From Burkholderia lata (lineage in GTDB: Bacteria; Pseudomonadota; Gammaproteobacteria; Burkholderiales; Burkholderiaceae): DNA of 64,000 nucleotides. Position numbers and translations under genes: made by a program. The DNA lies in NCBI RefSeq assembly GCF_902499335.1, contig NZ_CABVQK010000007.1, positions 415,278 through 479,277 on the forward strand. Direction: 5' to 3'. Shown in pieces: positions 9,285-17,274 of the stretch; position 1 is the stretch's first letter; each line of letters starts with the position of its first letter. The notes beneath the pieces are model-generated. The model made no database searches. It saw only the letters and a list, made by a program, of their open reading frames with translations, and was not told the origin of the DNA.

Positions 9285-10506
9285 CCGTATGCTCGCCGGC
9301 GTCGCGCGCTGGTCCCTGTTCGCCGCATGCGTCGCGCTGCCCGCGTGGCTGTGGCCGCATGGCGCGGTGCTCGGCTATCTCGCGCAGACGGCCGCGCTCG
9401 TCGTGCTCGCACTGTCGTACAACCTGCAGCTCGGCACGACCGGGCTGCTGTCGTTCGGACACGCGGCGTTCGCCGGCCTCGGCGCGTTCGCGGCCGCGCA
9501 CTGGTTCAACCATTTTGGCGGCCCGCTGCCGCTACTGCCGCTCGTCGGCGGCGTCGCCGGTGCCGCTTTCGGCTTCGTCGCCGGGCTGCTCGCAACGCGT
9601 CGTTCGGGCACCGCGTTCGCGATGATCACGCTCGGGCTCGGCGAATGCGTCGCGGCCGCCGCGTGGAGCGTGCCGGCCTGGTTCGGCGGGATCGGCGGCG
9701 TGCCGATCGACCGCGCGAGCGGCACGCCGTGGGGCGGCTGGCATTTCGGCGCACCCGTCCAGGCTTATGCGGTGATCGCCGCGTGGTGCGTCGCGTCGGC
9801 GTGGGCAATGCACGCGCTGACGCGCACGCCGTTCGCGCGGCTCGCGAATGCGGTGCGCGACAACCCCGTGCGCGTCGCCGCGCTCGGCACCGATCCGCGC
9901 CGCGTGCGGCTTGCGATGGTCACCTGCGCGTCGTTCTTCGCCGGCGTCGCGGGCACGTTGACGCTGATCGACGTCGAAATCGCGACGCCCGACAGCGTAT
10001 CGATGGCGCGCTCGGCGACCGTGCTGATCGCCGCGGTGATCGGTGGCACCGGCGCGTTCTTCGGGCCGGCGGCCGGTGCGGCCGTGCTCACGGTACTGAG
10101 CATCGTCGTCGCGGGCGTGTCGCGTGCGTGGGCGCTGTATCTCGGCGTGCTGTTCGTCGTGATCGTCGTGGCCGCGCCGCGCGGCATCGCCGGGATCGTG
10201 CAAGCGCTCGCGCATGCGTTGCGGCGCGGCGCGCCGGCGGCCGAGCGGTGGCGGATGGTGTGCGCGGCCGGTGCGTGCATGTTCTGGGGCATCGCGATCG
10301 TCTGCGCAGCCGAGCTTGGCTATGCGTGGCGCTTCGCGCAGGACGACGGCCCGGACTTCGCATTCGGCGCCTGGAGCATCGACGCGGATACGCCGATCGG
10401 CTGGGCCGTCGCGTGCTCGGCAGCCGGCATCGGCGCGCTGCTGTGGGGCTGGCGCGCGCGGCTCGTGTCGGGCGGGCAGGACGGCAAGCGGGAGGACGGA
10501 CGATGA
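9277..10506 (+). CDS. Branched-chain amino acid-type ABC permease (LivM-like) with C-terminal extension
   Basis: 409 residues, starting at an ATG that overlaps the livH-like stop by 8 bases. The core (residues about 1-315) has the LivM pattern LSYNLQLGTTGLLSFGHAAF and ends at the usual APRGIAGI. About 85 further residues follow: a basic linker, then two extra hydrophobic stretches (AAGACMFWGIAIVCAAELGY and GWAVACSAAGIGALLWGW) flanking an acidic loop, and a charged tail. Ordinary LivM proteins stop near 320-ish residues in this layout, so the extension is unusual. The stop overlaps the next start (ATGA). Confidence 0.9.
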   Translation: MRNRMLAGVARWSLFAACVALPAWLWPHGAVLGYLAQTAALVVLALSYNLQLGTTGLLSFGHAAFAGLGAFAAAHWFNHFGGPLPLLPLVGGVAGAAFGFVAGLLATRRSGTAFAMITLGLGECVAAAAWSVPAWFGGIGGVPIDRASGTPWGGWHFGAPVQAYAVIAAWCVASAWAMHALTRTPFARLANAVRDNPVRVAALGTDPRRVRLAMVTCASFFAGVAGTLTLIDVEIATPDSVSMARSATVLIAAVIGGTGAFFGPAAGAAVLTVLSIVVAGVSRAWALYLGVLFVVIVVAAPRGIAGIVQALAHALRRGAPAAERWRMVCAAGACMFWGIAIVCAAELGYAWRFAQDDGPDFAFGAWSIDADTPIGWAVACSAAGIGALLWGWRARLVSGGQDGKREDGR

Positions 10507-11255
10507 ACGGCAACGCGATCGCGCTTCATGGCGTCGTGCAGCGCTTCGGCGCGCAGACGGTGCTCGACGGCGTCGAGCTGAGCATCGCGGCCGGCGAGCG
10601 TCATGCGCTGATCGGGCCGAACGGCGCGGGCAAGTCGACGCTGTTCGGTGTGATCGCCGGTGCGGTGCGGCCGACGCGCGGGCGCGTCGTGCTGCATGGC
10701 GTCGAGCTGCGCGGGCGCGGGCCGGTGATCGCGAGCCGGCTCGGCATCGGCCGCAGTTTCCAGCAGACGAGCGCATTCGCACGGTTGACCGTGTTCGACA
10801 ACCTGCGCTGCGCGGCGCTGCATGCGCCGGCCGAACGGCGGCGCTGGTGGAACCGGCTGCGCGATTCGGCGTCGGTCGATCTCGCGACCGAGCGCGTGCT
10901 GCACGACGTCGGCCTCGATGCGCATCGCGACACGCCGGCCGCTGCGCTGAGCTATGCGGAACAGCGCGCGCTCGATCTCGGCATCGCGCTCGCGAGCGGC
11001 GCACGCACGCTGCTGCTCGACGAGCCGACCGCCGGCATGAGCCGGGCGCAGGCGGCGCGGATGATCGCGCTGATTCGTGCGACGACGCAGGGGCGCACGG
11101 TACTGCTGATCGAACACGACATGGATGCGGTGTTCGGCTTCGCCGAACGCATCACGGTGCTCGTGCGCGGCACGGTGGTCGCGACCGGCGCGCCCGATGC
11201 GATCCGCACCGATCCGGCCGTGCGTGCGGCCTATCTGGGGGAGGGCAGCCGGTGA
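10503..11255 (+). CDS. ABC transporter ATPase, LivG-like, atypical signature motif
   Basis: 250 residues. Walker A is intact (GPNGAGKST), Q-loop SFQQTSAF, Walker B TLLLDEPTAGM, and the switch His is in LLIEHDMDAVF. The ABC signature reads LSYAEQ instead of the usual LSYGQQ/LSGGQ, so the glycine that contacts ATP gamma-phosphate is alanine. The ATG overlaps the livM-like stop, and its own stop overlaps the GTG of the next ATPase, so the three genes are translationally coupled. It should energise the 8349/9277 permease pair as a heterodimer with the next gene. Confidence 0.93.
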   Translation: MNGNAIALHGVVQRFGAQTVLDGVELSIAAGERHALIGPNGAGKSTLFGVIAGAVRPTRGRVVLHGVELRGRGPVIASRLGIGRSFQQTSAFARLTVFDNLRCAALHAPAERRRWWNRLRDSASVDLATERVLHDVGLDAHRDTPAAALSYAEQRALDLGIALASGARTLLLDEPTAGMSRAQAARMIALIRATTQGRTVLLIEHDMDAVFGFAERITVLVRGTVVATGAPDAIRTDPAVRAAYLGEGSR

Positions 11256-11956
11256 GCGCGTTGCTCGACATCCGCGACCTGCGCGCATGGTACGGGCTGC
11301 AACCCGTGCTCGACGGTGTCGACCTCGCGCTGGCTCCAGGGGAGACGCTCGCGCTGCTCGGCCGCAACGGCTCGGGCCGCTCGACGCTCGCGAAGGCCGT
11401 GATGGGGCTCGTGCGCACGACCGGCTCGGTGCGCATCGCCGGCGCCGAATGCGTGGGGGCACGCACGTTTGAGATCGCGCGGCGCGGCGTCGCTTACGTC
11501 GCCGAAAGCCGCGACGTGTTCCCGCTGCTGACGGTACGCGACAACCTGCGGCTCGGGCTGCGCGGCGCCGGCGGTGCGGCCGAACGCGCGGCGCTCGACC
11601 GGCTGTTCGACCGTTTTCCGTTGCTGGCCGCGCGCGCGGACGTGAAGGCGGGGCGGCTGTCGGGCGGCGAGCAGCAGGTGCTCGCGCTGGTGCGTGCGCT
11701 GGCCGCCCGCCCGCGCGTGCTGATCGTCGACGAACCGGCGGAAGGGCTCGCGCCGCTCGCGGTCGACGAAGTCGGCGCGTGCCTCGCCGCGCTGCAGGCC
11801 GACGGTGTCGCGATCGTGCTGATCGAGCAGCGGCTGCAGTTCGCGCCGCGGCTCGCGCGGCGCGTCGCGGTCATGGGGCGCGGACGGATCGTCTACGACG
11901 GCGCGCTCGACGGGCTGGGCGGCGAGGTCGCGAACGCATGGCTGAGCGCCGGCTGA
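11252..11956 (+). CDS. ABC transporter ATPase, LivF-like, Walker A Lys replaced by Arg
   Basis: 234 residues, starting at a GTG that overlaps the previous stop. The fold is complete: signature LSGGEQQVLALVRAL, Walker B VLIVDEPAEGLAP, switch His region replaced by LIEQRLQFA. Walker A reads GRNGSGRST; the codon is CGC, so the catalytic lysine is arginine. The H-loop histidine also seems absent (EQR where EH is usual), which is common in LivF. It completes the operon; no periplasmic binding protein gene lies beside it. Substrate unknown. Confidence 0.92.
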   Translation: MSALLDIRDLRAWYGLQPVLDGVDLALAPGETLALLGRNGSGRSTLAKAVMGLVRTTGSVRIAGAECVGARTFEIARRGVAYVAESRDVFPLLTVRDNLRLGLRGAGGAAERAALDRLFDRFPLLAARADVKAGRLSGGEQQVLALVRALAARPRVLIVDEPAEGLAPLAVDEVGACLAALQADGVAIVLIEQRLQFAPRLARRVAVMGRGRIVYDGALDGLGGEVANAWLSAG

Positions 11957-12123
11957 CGGCGCGCGAGCGATTGTTCGTAAAACTCCGCCAGTCAATTCGT
12001 GTCGAGCCGCTTTATCGCCGCCGCACCGCACAGTAAATTGCCAGCCATACCGGTTGCACATCGACGTAACAACGCGGCAGCCGGCACCATCCATCGAGAG
12101 TCTTCTGACTGAGGAATGAGATC

Positions 12124-12870
12124 ATGAGCAAGCTGGCAAACAAGGTAGCGATCGTCACGGGCGGATCGAAGGGCATCGGCGCGGCGATCGCGAAGGCACT
12201 GGCCGCGGAAGGCGCGTCGGTCGTCGTCAACTACGCGAGCAGCAAGGCGGGCGCCGATGCGGTCGTCAGCGCGATCGTCGAAGCCGGCGGCCGCGCGGTC
12301 GCGGTGGGCGGCGACGTGTCGAAGGCAGCCGACGCGCAGCGCATCGTCGATACGGCGATCGAGTCGTACGGCCGTCTCGATGTGCTCGTCAACAATTCCG
12401 GCGTGTACGAATTCGGGGCCATCGAAGCGATCACCGAAGAGCACTATCGCCGGCAGTTCGACACGAACGTGTTCGGCGTGCTGCTGACCACGCAAGCCGC
12501 GGTCAAGCATCTCGGCGAAGGCGCGAGCATCATCAACATCAGCTCGGTGGTGACCAGCATCACGCCGCCCGCGAGCGCCGTGTACAGCGGCACCAAGGGT
12601 GCGGTCGACGCGATCACCGGCGTGCTCGCGCTCGAACTCGGCCCGCGCAAGATTCGCGTGAACGCGATCAACCCGGGGATGATCGTGACCGAGGGCACGC
12701 ACAGCGCGGGCATCATCGGTTCCGATCTCGACAAGCAGGTGCGCAGCGAGACGCCGCTCGGCCGCCTCGGCGAGCCGGACGACATCGCGTCGGTTGCGGT
12801 GTTCCTCGCATCGGACGATGCACGCTGGATGACCGGCGAGCATCTCGTCGTGAGCGGCGGGTTGAACTGA
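12124..12870 (+). CDS. Short-chain dehydrogenase/reductase (SDR)
   Basis: 248 residues, classical SDR. NAD(P)-binding TGGSKGIG at residues 12-19, then NNSG near 92, catalytic Ser about 141 (NISSVV), Tyr154 and Lys158 (YSGTK). The closing VSGG motif is present. Ala-Ser-Ser after beta-2 (NYASSK) instead of an acidic residue favours NADPH (inference). The start has a GAGGAAT box. It resembles the large group annotated as glucose 1-dehydrogenase or 3-oxoacyl-ACP reductase; the substrate cannot be fixed. It sits alone, convergent with the UPF0303 gene 52 bases away. Confidence 0.92.
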   Translation: MSKLANKVAIVTGGSKGIGAAIAKALAAEGASVVVNYASSKAGADAVVSAIVEAGGRAVAVGGDVSKAADAQRIVDTAIESYGRLDVLVNNSGVYEFGAIEAITEEHYRRQFDTNVFGVLLTTQAAVKHLGEGASIINISSVVTSITPPASAVYSGTKGAVDAITGVLALELGPRKIRVNAINPGMIVTEGTHSAGIIGSDLDKQVRSETPLGRLGEPDDIASVAVFLASDDARWMTGEHLVVSGGLN

Positions 12871-12922
12871 TCGTGCAGGGCGGTGCATCGGCGCGCCCGC
12901 GCCGGTCGCGCCGCCCGTATCG

Positions 12923-13417
12923 TTACGCGTGCATTGCGAGCGCGTAACGGCCGACGTGCCACTGCAGGCTCTCGACGACGAGCGCGTGATTGTGGGCGGA
13001 GTCGAGCCCCGCGATCGTCATCGCGCCGACGATGCCCGCCCCGGCGATCCGCAACGGCACGCCACCGCCGTCGAGCGCATAGTCGTCATCCGACAGCCCC
13101 TGCGACTGCAGCGACCAGCCGGCGCGGCGAAAGCGCTCGCCGACCGCGAGCGAACTGAGGCCGAAGCGCAATACCGTGTTCTGCCGCCGGCGGATCGCGT
13201 CGCTGTCGCCTGCGTCGCTGCCGTCGAGTGCGCAGTAGAACAGCGGTGTCTGCTCGCCGACGATGCTCACCGCGATCGGCAGCCCGCGGCGCGAGGCAAG
13301 GTTGACAGCGATTTCACCCAGCCGGCGAGCGACGGCCGCATCGAAGCGCGGCAGTGCCGGATTCGACGCGTCGTCGTCGAAGGGATGGGGTTCGAGGCGA
13401 AAGAGGGTCGTCACCAT
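12923..13417 (-). CDS. UPF0303 / HbpS-GlcG-like family protein
   Basis: 164 residues of the UPF0303 family, related in fold to the heme-binding HbpS/GlcG group. Visible family features are the central NTVLRFG and the glycine-rich GGGVPLRIAGAGIVGAMTIAGL with a following histidine. Function unproven; some relatives bind heme or are found beside catabolic operons. It lies 82 bases downstream of iolB on the same strand and is probably the last gene of that operon, which would tie it to inositol growth (inference). Confidence 0.85.
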   Translation of the reverse strand: MVTTLFRLEPHPFDDDASNPALPRFDAAVARRLGEIAVNLASRRGLPIAVSIVGEQTPLFYCALDGSDAGDSDAIRRRQNTVLRFGLSSLAVGERFRRAGWSLQSQGLSDDDYALDGGGVPLRIAGAGIVGAMTIAGLDSAHNHALVVESLQWHVGRYALAMHA

Positions 13418-13499
13418 GGCGGCTCCGTGGCGTCGCCGGCTCTGGGTGCGCGTGCCGGGCGTCGCATCGTCACGGGCCGCGCGCGGGCCCGTCTTTCCA

Positions 13500-14315
13500 T
13501 CAGCGCTTCGGCGCGTCGAGCATCCACTCGTGCGCGGGATCGTTCTTGAACGCCCACGCGCGGCTCGGCCCGGCCATCACGTTCAGGTAGTACAGGTTGT
13601 AGCCGTGCGGCGCGACGACCGGATGGTAGCCGCGCGGCACCATCACGACGTCGTGGTCCTCGACCGCGCATGCTTCGTCGAGGCTGCGGTCGTCCGTGTA
13701 CACGCGCTGGAACGCGAAACCCTGCGGCGGATCGATCCGGTGGTAATAGGTTTCCTCGAGCGACGTTTCTTCAGGCGCCGCGTCGCGGTCGTGCTTGTGC
13801 GGCGGATAGCTGCTCGAATGGCTGGCCGGCGTGACGACCTCGACCACGAGCAGCCGGTCGGCCGCCGGGTTGTCGCCCATCAGGATGTCGCACACGTAGC
13901 GCGTATTGGTGCCTTGCCCGCGTACCGAGCGGCGCATCCGTTCGCCGTCGAGGCGTTGCACGGGCTTGTCGCCGCTCGCGTACGGCGCGGTGCACAGCGC
14001 GATTTCCGCATCGCGCGTCGCGACCAGCGTGACCGTCTTGTCGCCCGGCACGTATAGCGCGTCCGGCGACACGTCCTCGAAGACGCTGTCGCGCTTGCCG
14101 AGCGCATCGTAGGTTGTGCCGTCGATGTCCGCGCGCACCGTGCCCGTGAGCACGACGACGCACAGCTCGCGCGCGCCGGTGTCGAGCGTTTCGGTGTCGC
14201 CGGCCTTCAGGCGCAGCGCACGGAAACCGACGTGCTTCCAGCCGGCCGACTCGGGCGTGACGTTGCAGATTTCGCGGTCGGCAGAGGCTTTGACCAGCAG
14301 GGGAGAAATCGTCAT
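13500..14315 (-). CDS. iolB: 5-deoxy-glucuronate isomerase
   Basis: 271 residues, double-cupin protein of the KduI/IolB family. It converts 5-deoxy-D-glucuronate to 2-deoxy-5-keto-D-gluconate, the step between IolD and IolC. The C-terminal cupin contains the metal ligands in SSYPPHKHD with a downstream Glu (EETYYHRI), and a terminal MVPRGYHPVVAPHGYNLYYL block. It lies 44 bases after iolE and 82 before the UPF0303 gene, all leftward. Confidence 0.95.
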   Translation of the reverse strand: MTISPLLVKASADREICNVTPESAGWKHVGFRALRLKAGDTETLDTGARELCVVVLTGTVRADIDGTTYDALGKRDSVFEDVSPDALYVPGDKTVTLVATRDAEIALCTAPYASGDKPVQRLDGERMRRSVRGQGTNTRYVCDILMGDNPAADRLLVVEVVTPASHSSSYPPHKHDRDAAPEETSLEETYYHRIDPPQGFAFQRVYTDDRSLDEACAVEDHDVVMVPRGYHPVVAPHGYNLYYLNVMAGPSRAWAFKNDPAHEWMLDAPKR

Positions 14316-14359
14316 GGGGTGGGGCTCCGCAACAGGGTAGGGCTCATGCGTTCACGCGC

Positions 14360-15289
14360 TTACGCGCTCAACCGGTCGACGATCGCGCGCAGCGATTCGT
14401 AGCCTTTCTTCGCATACGCATAGCTCGGCGCGACGGCCGGATCCTGCTCGGCCTCGACGACGAGCCAGCCTTCGTAGCCGGCGTCCTTCAGCGTGTGCAG
14501 TGTCGCCTCGTAGTCGAGCGCGCCGTCGCCCGGCACCGTGAAGGTGCCGTTGATCACGCCGTTCAGGAAGCTCCAGCCGTCGTTGCGCGCCTGCGTGACG
14601 ACCTGCGGCCGCACGTCCTTGCAATGCACGTGGGCCACGCGCGACACATGCTTCTTCAGCAGTGTCACCGGGTTGGCCGCGCCACCGAAATACGCGTGGC
14701 CGGTATCGAACAGCAGGAAGACTTTCGCCGGGTCGGTCAGCGCCATCAGCCGGTCGACGTCGTCGGGCGACTCGACGTACGCGCCCATGTGATGATGGTA
14801 GGCGAGCTTGATGCCGTACGTGTCGAGCAGGTGCGCGCCGAACGCGTCGAGGCGTGCCGCGTAGCGCCGCCAGGCGTCGTCGTCGACGAAGCGCGGCCGC
14901 TTCGCGACCGGCGTGTCGATGTTGCCCTGGATCGTGCCCGCGCATTCACCGTAGACCACCACCTTCACGTCGTTGTACTGCAGCTTCGTCATGTGCGCGC
15001 GGCAGCGCTCGACTTCCGAGGCGACCGCCTCGGCGTCGCTCATGCCCGGCTCGACCTCGGCGAGGAAACCCGAATACCAGCCCGACACGCACACGAGCCC
15101 GAACTCGGCGAGCTTCGCCTTCAGCTCGGGGCCCGTCTTCGGAAACTTGTTGCCGAGCTCGAAGCCCGCGTAGCCGATCTCGGCGCCTTCCTTCAATGCC
15201 GTTTCGAGCGGCGTCTCGCCGCCGAGCGACGGCAGGTCGTCGTTCATCCACGACAGGGGATTGATACCGATGCGGACGTTCCAGCTCAT
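14360..15289 (-). CDS. iolE: myo-Inosose-2 dehydratase
   Basis: 309 residues, xylose-isomerase-like TIM barrel of the IolE family. It dehydrates 2-keto-myo-inositol to 3D-(3,5/4)-trihydroxycyclohexane-1,2-dione. The start MSWNVRIGINPLSWMNDDLP is typical; the frame stays open to 15376 but conservation begins at 15289. Metal-site residues lie in HHHMGAYVE, LFDTGHAYFG and VHCKDV, as usual for this fold. It lies between iolD (61-base gap) and iolB. Confidence 0.95.
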   Translation of the reverse strand: MSWNVRIGINPLSWMNDDLPSLGGETPLETALKEGAEIGYAGFELGNKFPKTGPELKAKLAEFGLVCVSGWYSGFLAEVEPGMSDAEAVASEVERCRAHMTKLQYNDVKVVVYGECAGTIQGNIDTPVAKRPRFVDDDAWRRYAARLDAFGAHLLDTYGIKLAYHHHMGAYVESPDDVDRLMALTDPAKVFLLFDTGHAYFGGAANPVTLLKKHVSRVAHVHCKDVRPQVVTQARNDGWSFLNGVINGTFTVPGDGALDYEATLHTLKDAGYEGWLVVEAEQDPAVAPSYAYAKKGYESLRAIVDRLSA

Positions 15290-15350
15290 GGCGTGCTTCC
15301 TTGGTTCGAATGTGTTTTTCGCGGGGAGGGTTCGTGGGCAGTGCGCGCCA

Positions 15351-17261
15351 TCAGCGCCGCTGCCGGGTCTTCGCATCGAGATACGCGCGGTGCGCTGCGT
15401 CGACGCCGGTGCGTTCGGACACCTGCGGCACCGCGACTTCCCACCATGCGCCGCCGTCGTCGGTCGTGCGCCGGTGCGTGGTATCGATCACGAGCACCTG
15501 GCTCTTCTTCGCGGCGCGGGCGCGCTTCATCTCGCTGCGCAGCTCGCCGATGTCGCGCACGTGCACGGCTTCGGCACCCATCGCGCGCGCATGCATCGCG
15601 AAATCGATCGTCGAGCGCTCGCCGCCTTCCGGCACGCAGTCGTCGAGCATGTTGTTGAAGCTCGCGCCGCCGCAGTTCAGTTGCAGCCGCTCGATGCAGC
15701 CGTAGCCGCGGTTGTCGAGGATCACGACGATGATCTTGCGACCGAGCATCACCGACGTCGCGAGTTCCGCGTTGAGCATCATGTACGAGCCGTCGCCGAC
15801 GATCACGATCACTTCGCGCTCGGGCCGCGCGAGCTTCGCGCCGAGGCCGCCCGCGACCTCGTAGCCCATGCACGAATACGCATAGTCCATGTGGTAGTTG
15901 CCCGGCACGCCGCTGCGCCACAGCTTGTGCAACTCGGCCGGCAGCGTGCCGGCCGCGCACACGACGAGGTCGTCGCGCGCGCTGTCGAGTCCCGCGTCGG
16001 TTGCGGAATCGCGCACCGCGCCGATCACTTCCGCGTCGTACGGGAGCGTGTCTTTCGGCACGCGCGTCGTGAGTTCGGTCACGCGTGCACTCCAAGCGGC
16101 GGCCTGGTCGCGGCTGCCTGCGGTCCAGGCCGGATCGGCATGCCAGCCGGCCAGCGCGGCCGACAGCTGGCCGAGGCCCGTGCGCGCATCGGCCACCAGT
16201 TGATGGCCGCGTTTCTTGCCCGCGTCGAACGGCTGCACGTTCAGGCTCAATAGCGTGGCATTGCCATAGAGCGCGTGCGAGCCGGTCGTGAAGTCCTGCA
16301 GCCGCGTGCCGACCGCGAACACCACGTCGGCCTGCGCGGCCGCGTGGTTCGCGGCGGGCGAGCCCGTCACGCCGATCGACCCGAGATTCAGCGGATGGTC
16401 CCACGCGAGGCTGCCCTTGCCGGCCTGCGATTCGGCGACCGGCACGCCATGCGTATCGGCGAACGCGCGCAGCGCGTCCCACGCCTGGCTGTACAGCACG
16501 CCGCCGCCCGCGACGATCAGCGGCTTCTTCGCGGCCTTCAGCACGTCGAGCGCATCGGCGAGCTCGAGCGCGTCGGCCGGCGGCCGGCGCATCCGGATCA
16601 CCGGCGGCGCGAAGAAATCCTCGGGCCAGTCGTACGCGAAGGTCTGCACGTCCTGCGGCAGCGCGAGGCACACCGGGCCGCACTGCGCGGGATCGGTCAT
16701 CACCTGGATCGCGCGCGGCAGCGCGACGAGCAGCTGCTCGGGCGACGTGATCCGGTCGAAGTAGCGCGTCACCGGCCGGAAGCAGTCGTTCGCGCTGACG
16801 TCGCCTTGCTCGAAATCCTCGACCTGCTGCAGCACGGGGTCGGGCAGGCGCGACACGAACACATCGCCGGGCAACAGCAGCAGCGGCAGCCGGCCGACGT
16901 GCGCGAGCGCGGCCGACGTCAGCATGTTGGTCGCGCCGGGGCCGATGCTCGACGTCGCGGCCATCATCCGCTGGCGGAAATTCGCTTTCGCGAACGCGAC
17001 GGCCGCATTGGCCATCCCTTGCTCGTTGTGGGCGCGGAAGGTCGGCAGCCGGTCCTTTTCCGCGTGCAGCGCCTCGCCGAGCCCGGCCACGTTGCCGTGA
17101 CCGAAGATCGCGAACACGCCGCCGCAGTACGGCAGGATCTCGGTGCGGCCGTCGGGCTGGACGACTTCGGCGCGCAGGGCGGCCAGGTAGCGCACGAGCG
17201 CCTGGCTGACGGTCAGTCTTACGGTAGAGGTCATGTCGGTCGATGAAGAGGAATGGGTCAT
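15351..17261 (-). CDS. iolD: 3D-(3,5/4)-trihydroxycyclohexane-1,2-dione hydrolase (ThDP)
   Basis: Thiamine-diphosphate enzyme that opens the inositol ring to 5-deoxy-glucuronate. The three-domain acetolactate-synthase layout is clear: an N-terminal Pyr domain (YCGGVFAIFGHGNVAGLGEAL), a central domain, and a PP domain with the ThDP motif GDGSYMMLNAELAT followed by LDNRGYGCI. With the ATG at 17261 it has 636 residues, close to the family's 637; 17234 and 17306 are alternatives, and none has a good Shine-Dalgarno sequence. The chosen start lies 13 bases beyond the iolC stop, fitting translational coupling. Confidence 0.95.
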   Translation of the reverse strand: MTHSSSSTDMTSTVRLTVSQALVRYLAALRAEVVQPDGRTEILPYCGGVFAIFGHGNVAGLGEALHAEKDRLPTFRAHNEQGMANAAVAFAKANFRQRMMAATSSIGPGATNMLTSAALAHVGRLPLLLLPGDVFVSRLPDPVLQQVEDFEQGDVSANDCFRPVTRYFDRITSPEQLLVALPRAIQVMTDPAQCGPVCLALPQDVQTFAYDWPEDFFAPPVIRMRRPPADALELADALDVLKAAKKPLIVAGGGVLYSQAWDALRAFADTHGVPVAESQAGKGSLAWDHPLNLGSIGVTGSPAANHAAAQADVVFAVGTRLQDFTTGSHALYGNATLLSLNVQPFDAGKKRGHQLVADARTGLGQLSAALAGWHADPAWTAGSRDQAAAWSARVTELTTRVPKDTLPYDAEVIGAVRDSATDAGLDSARDDLVVCAAGTLPAELHKLWRSGVPGNYHMDYAYSCMGYEVAGGLGAKLARPEREVIVIVGDGSYMMLNAELATSVMLGRKIIVVILDNRGYGCIERLQLNCGGASFNNMLDDCVPEGGERSTIDFAMHARAMGAEAVHVRDIGELRSEMKRARAAKKSQVLVIDTTHRRTTDDGGAWWEVAVPQVSERTGVDAAHRAYLDAKTRQRR

Positions 17262-17274
17262 CGCGGGCGTCGCG

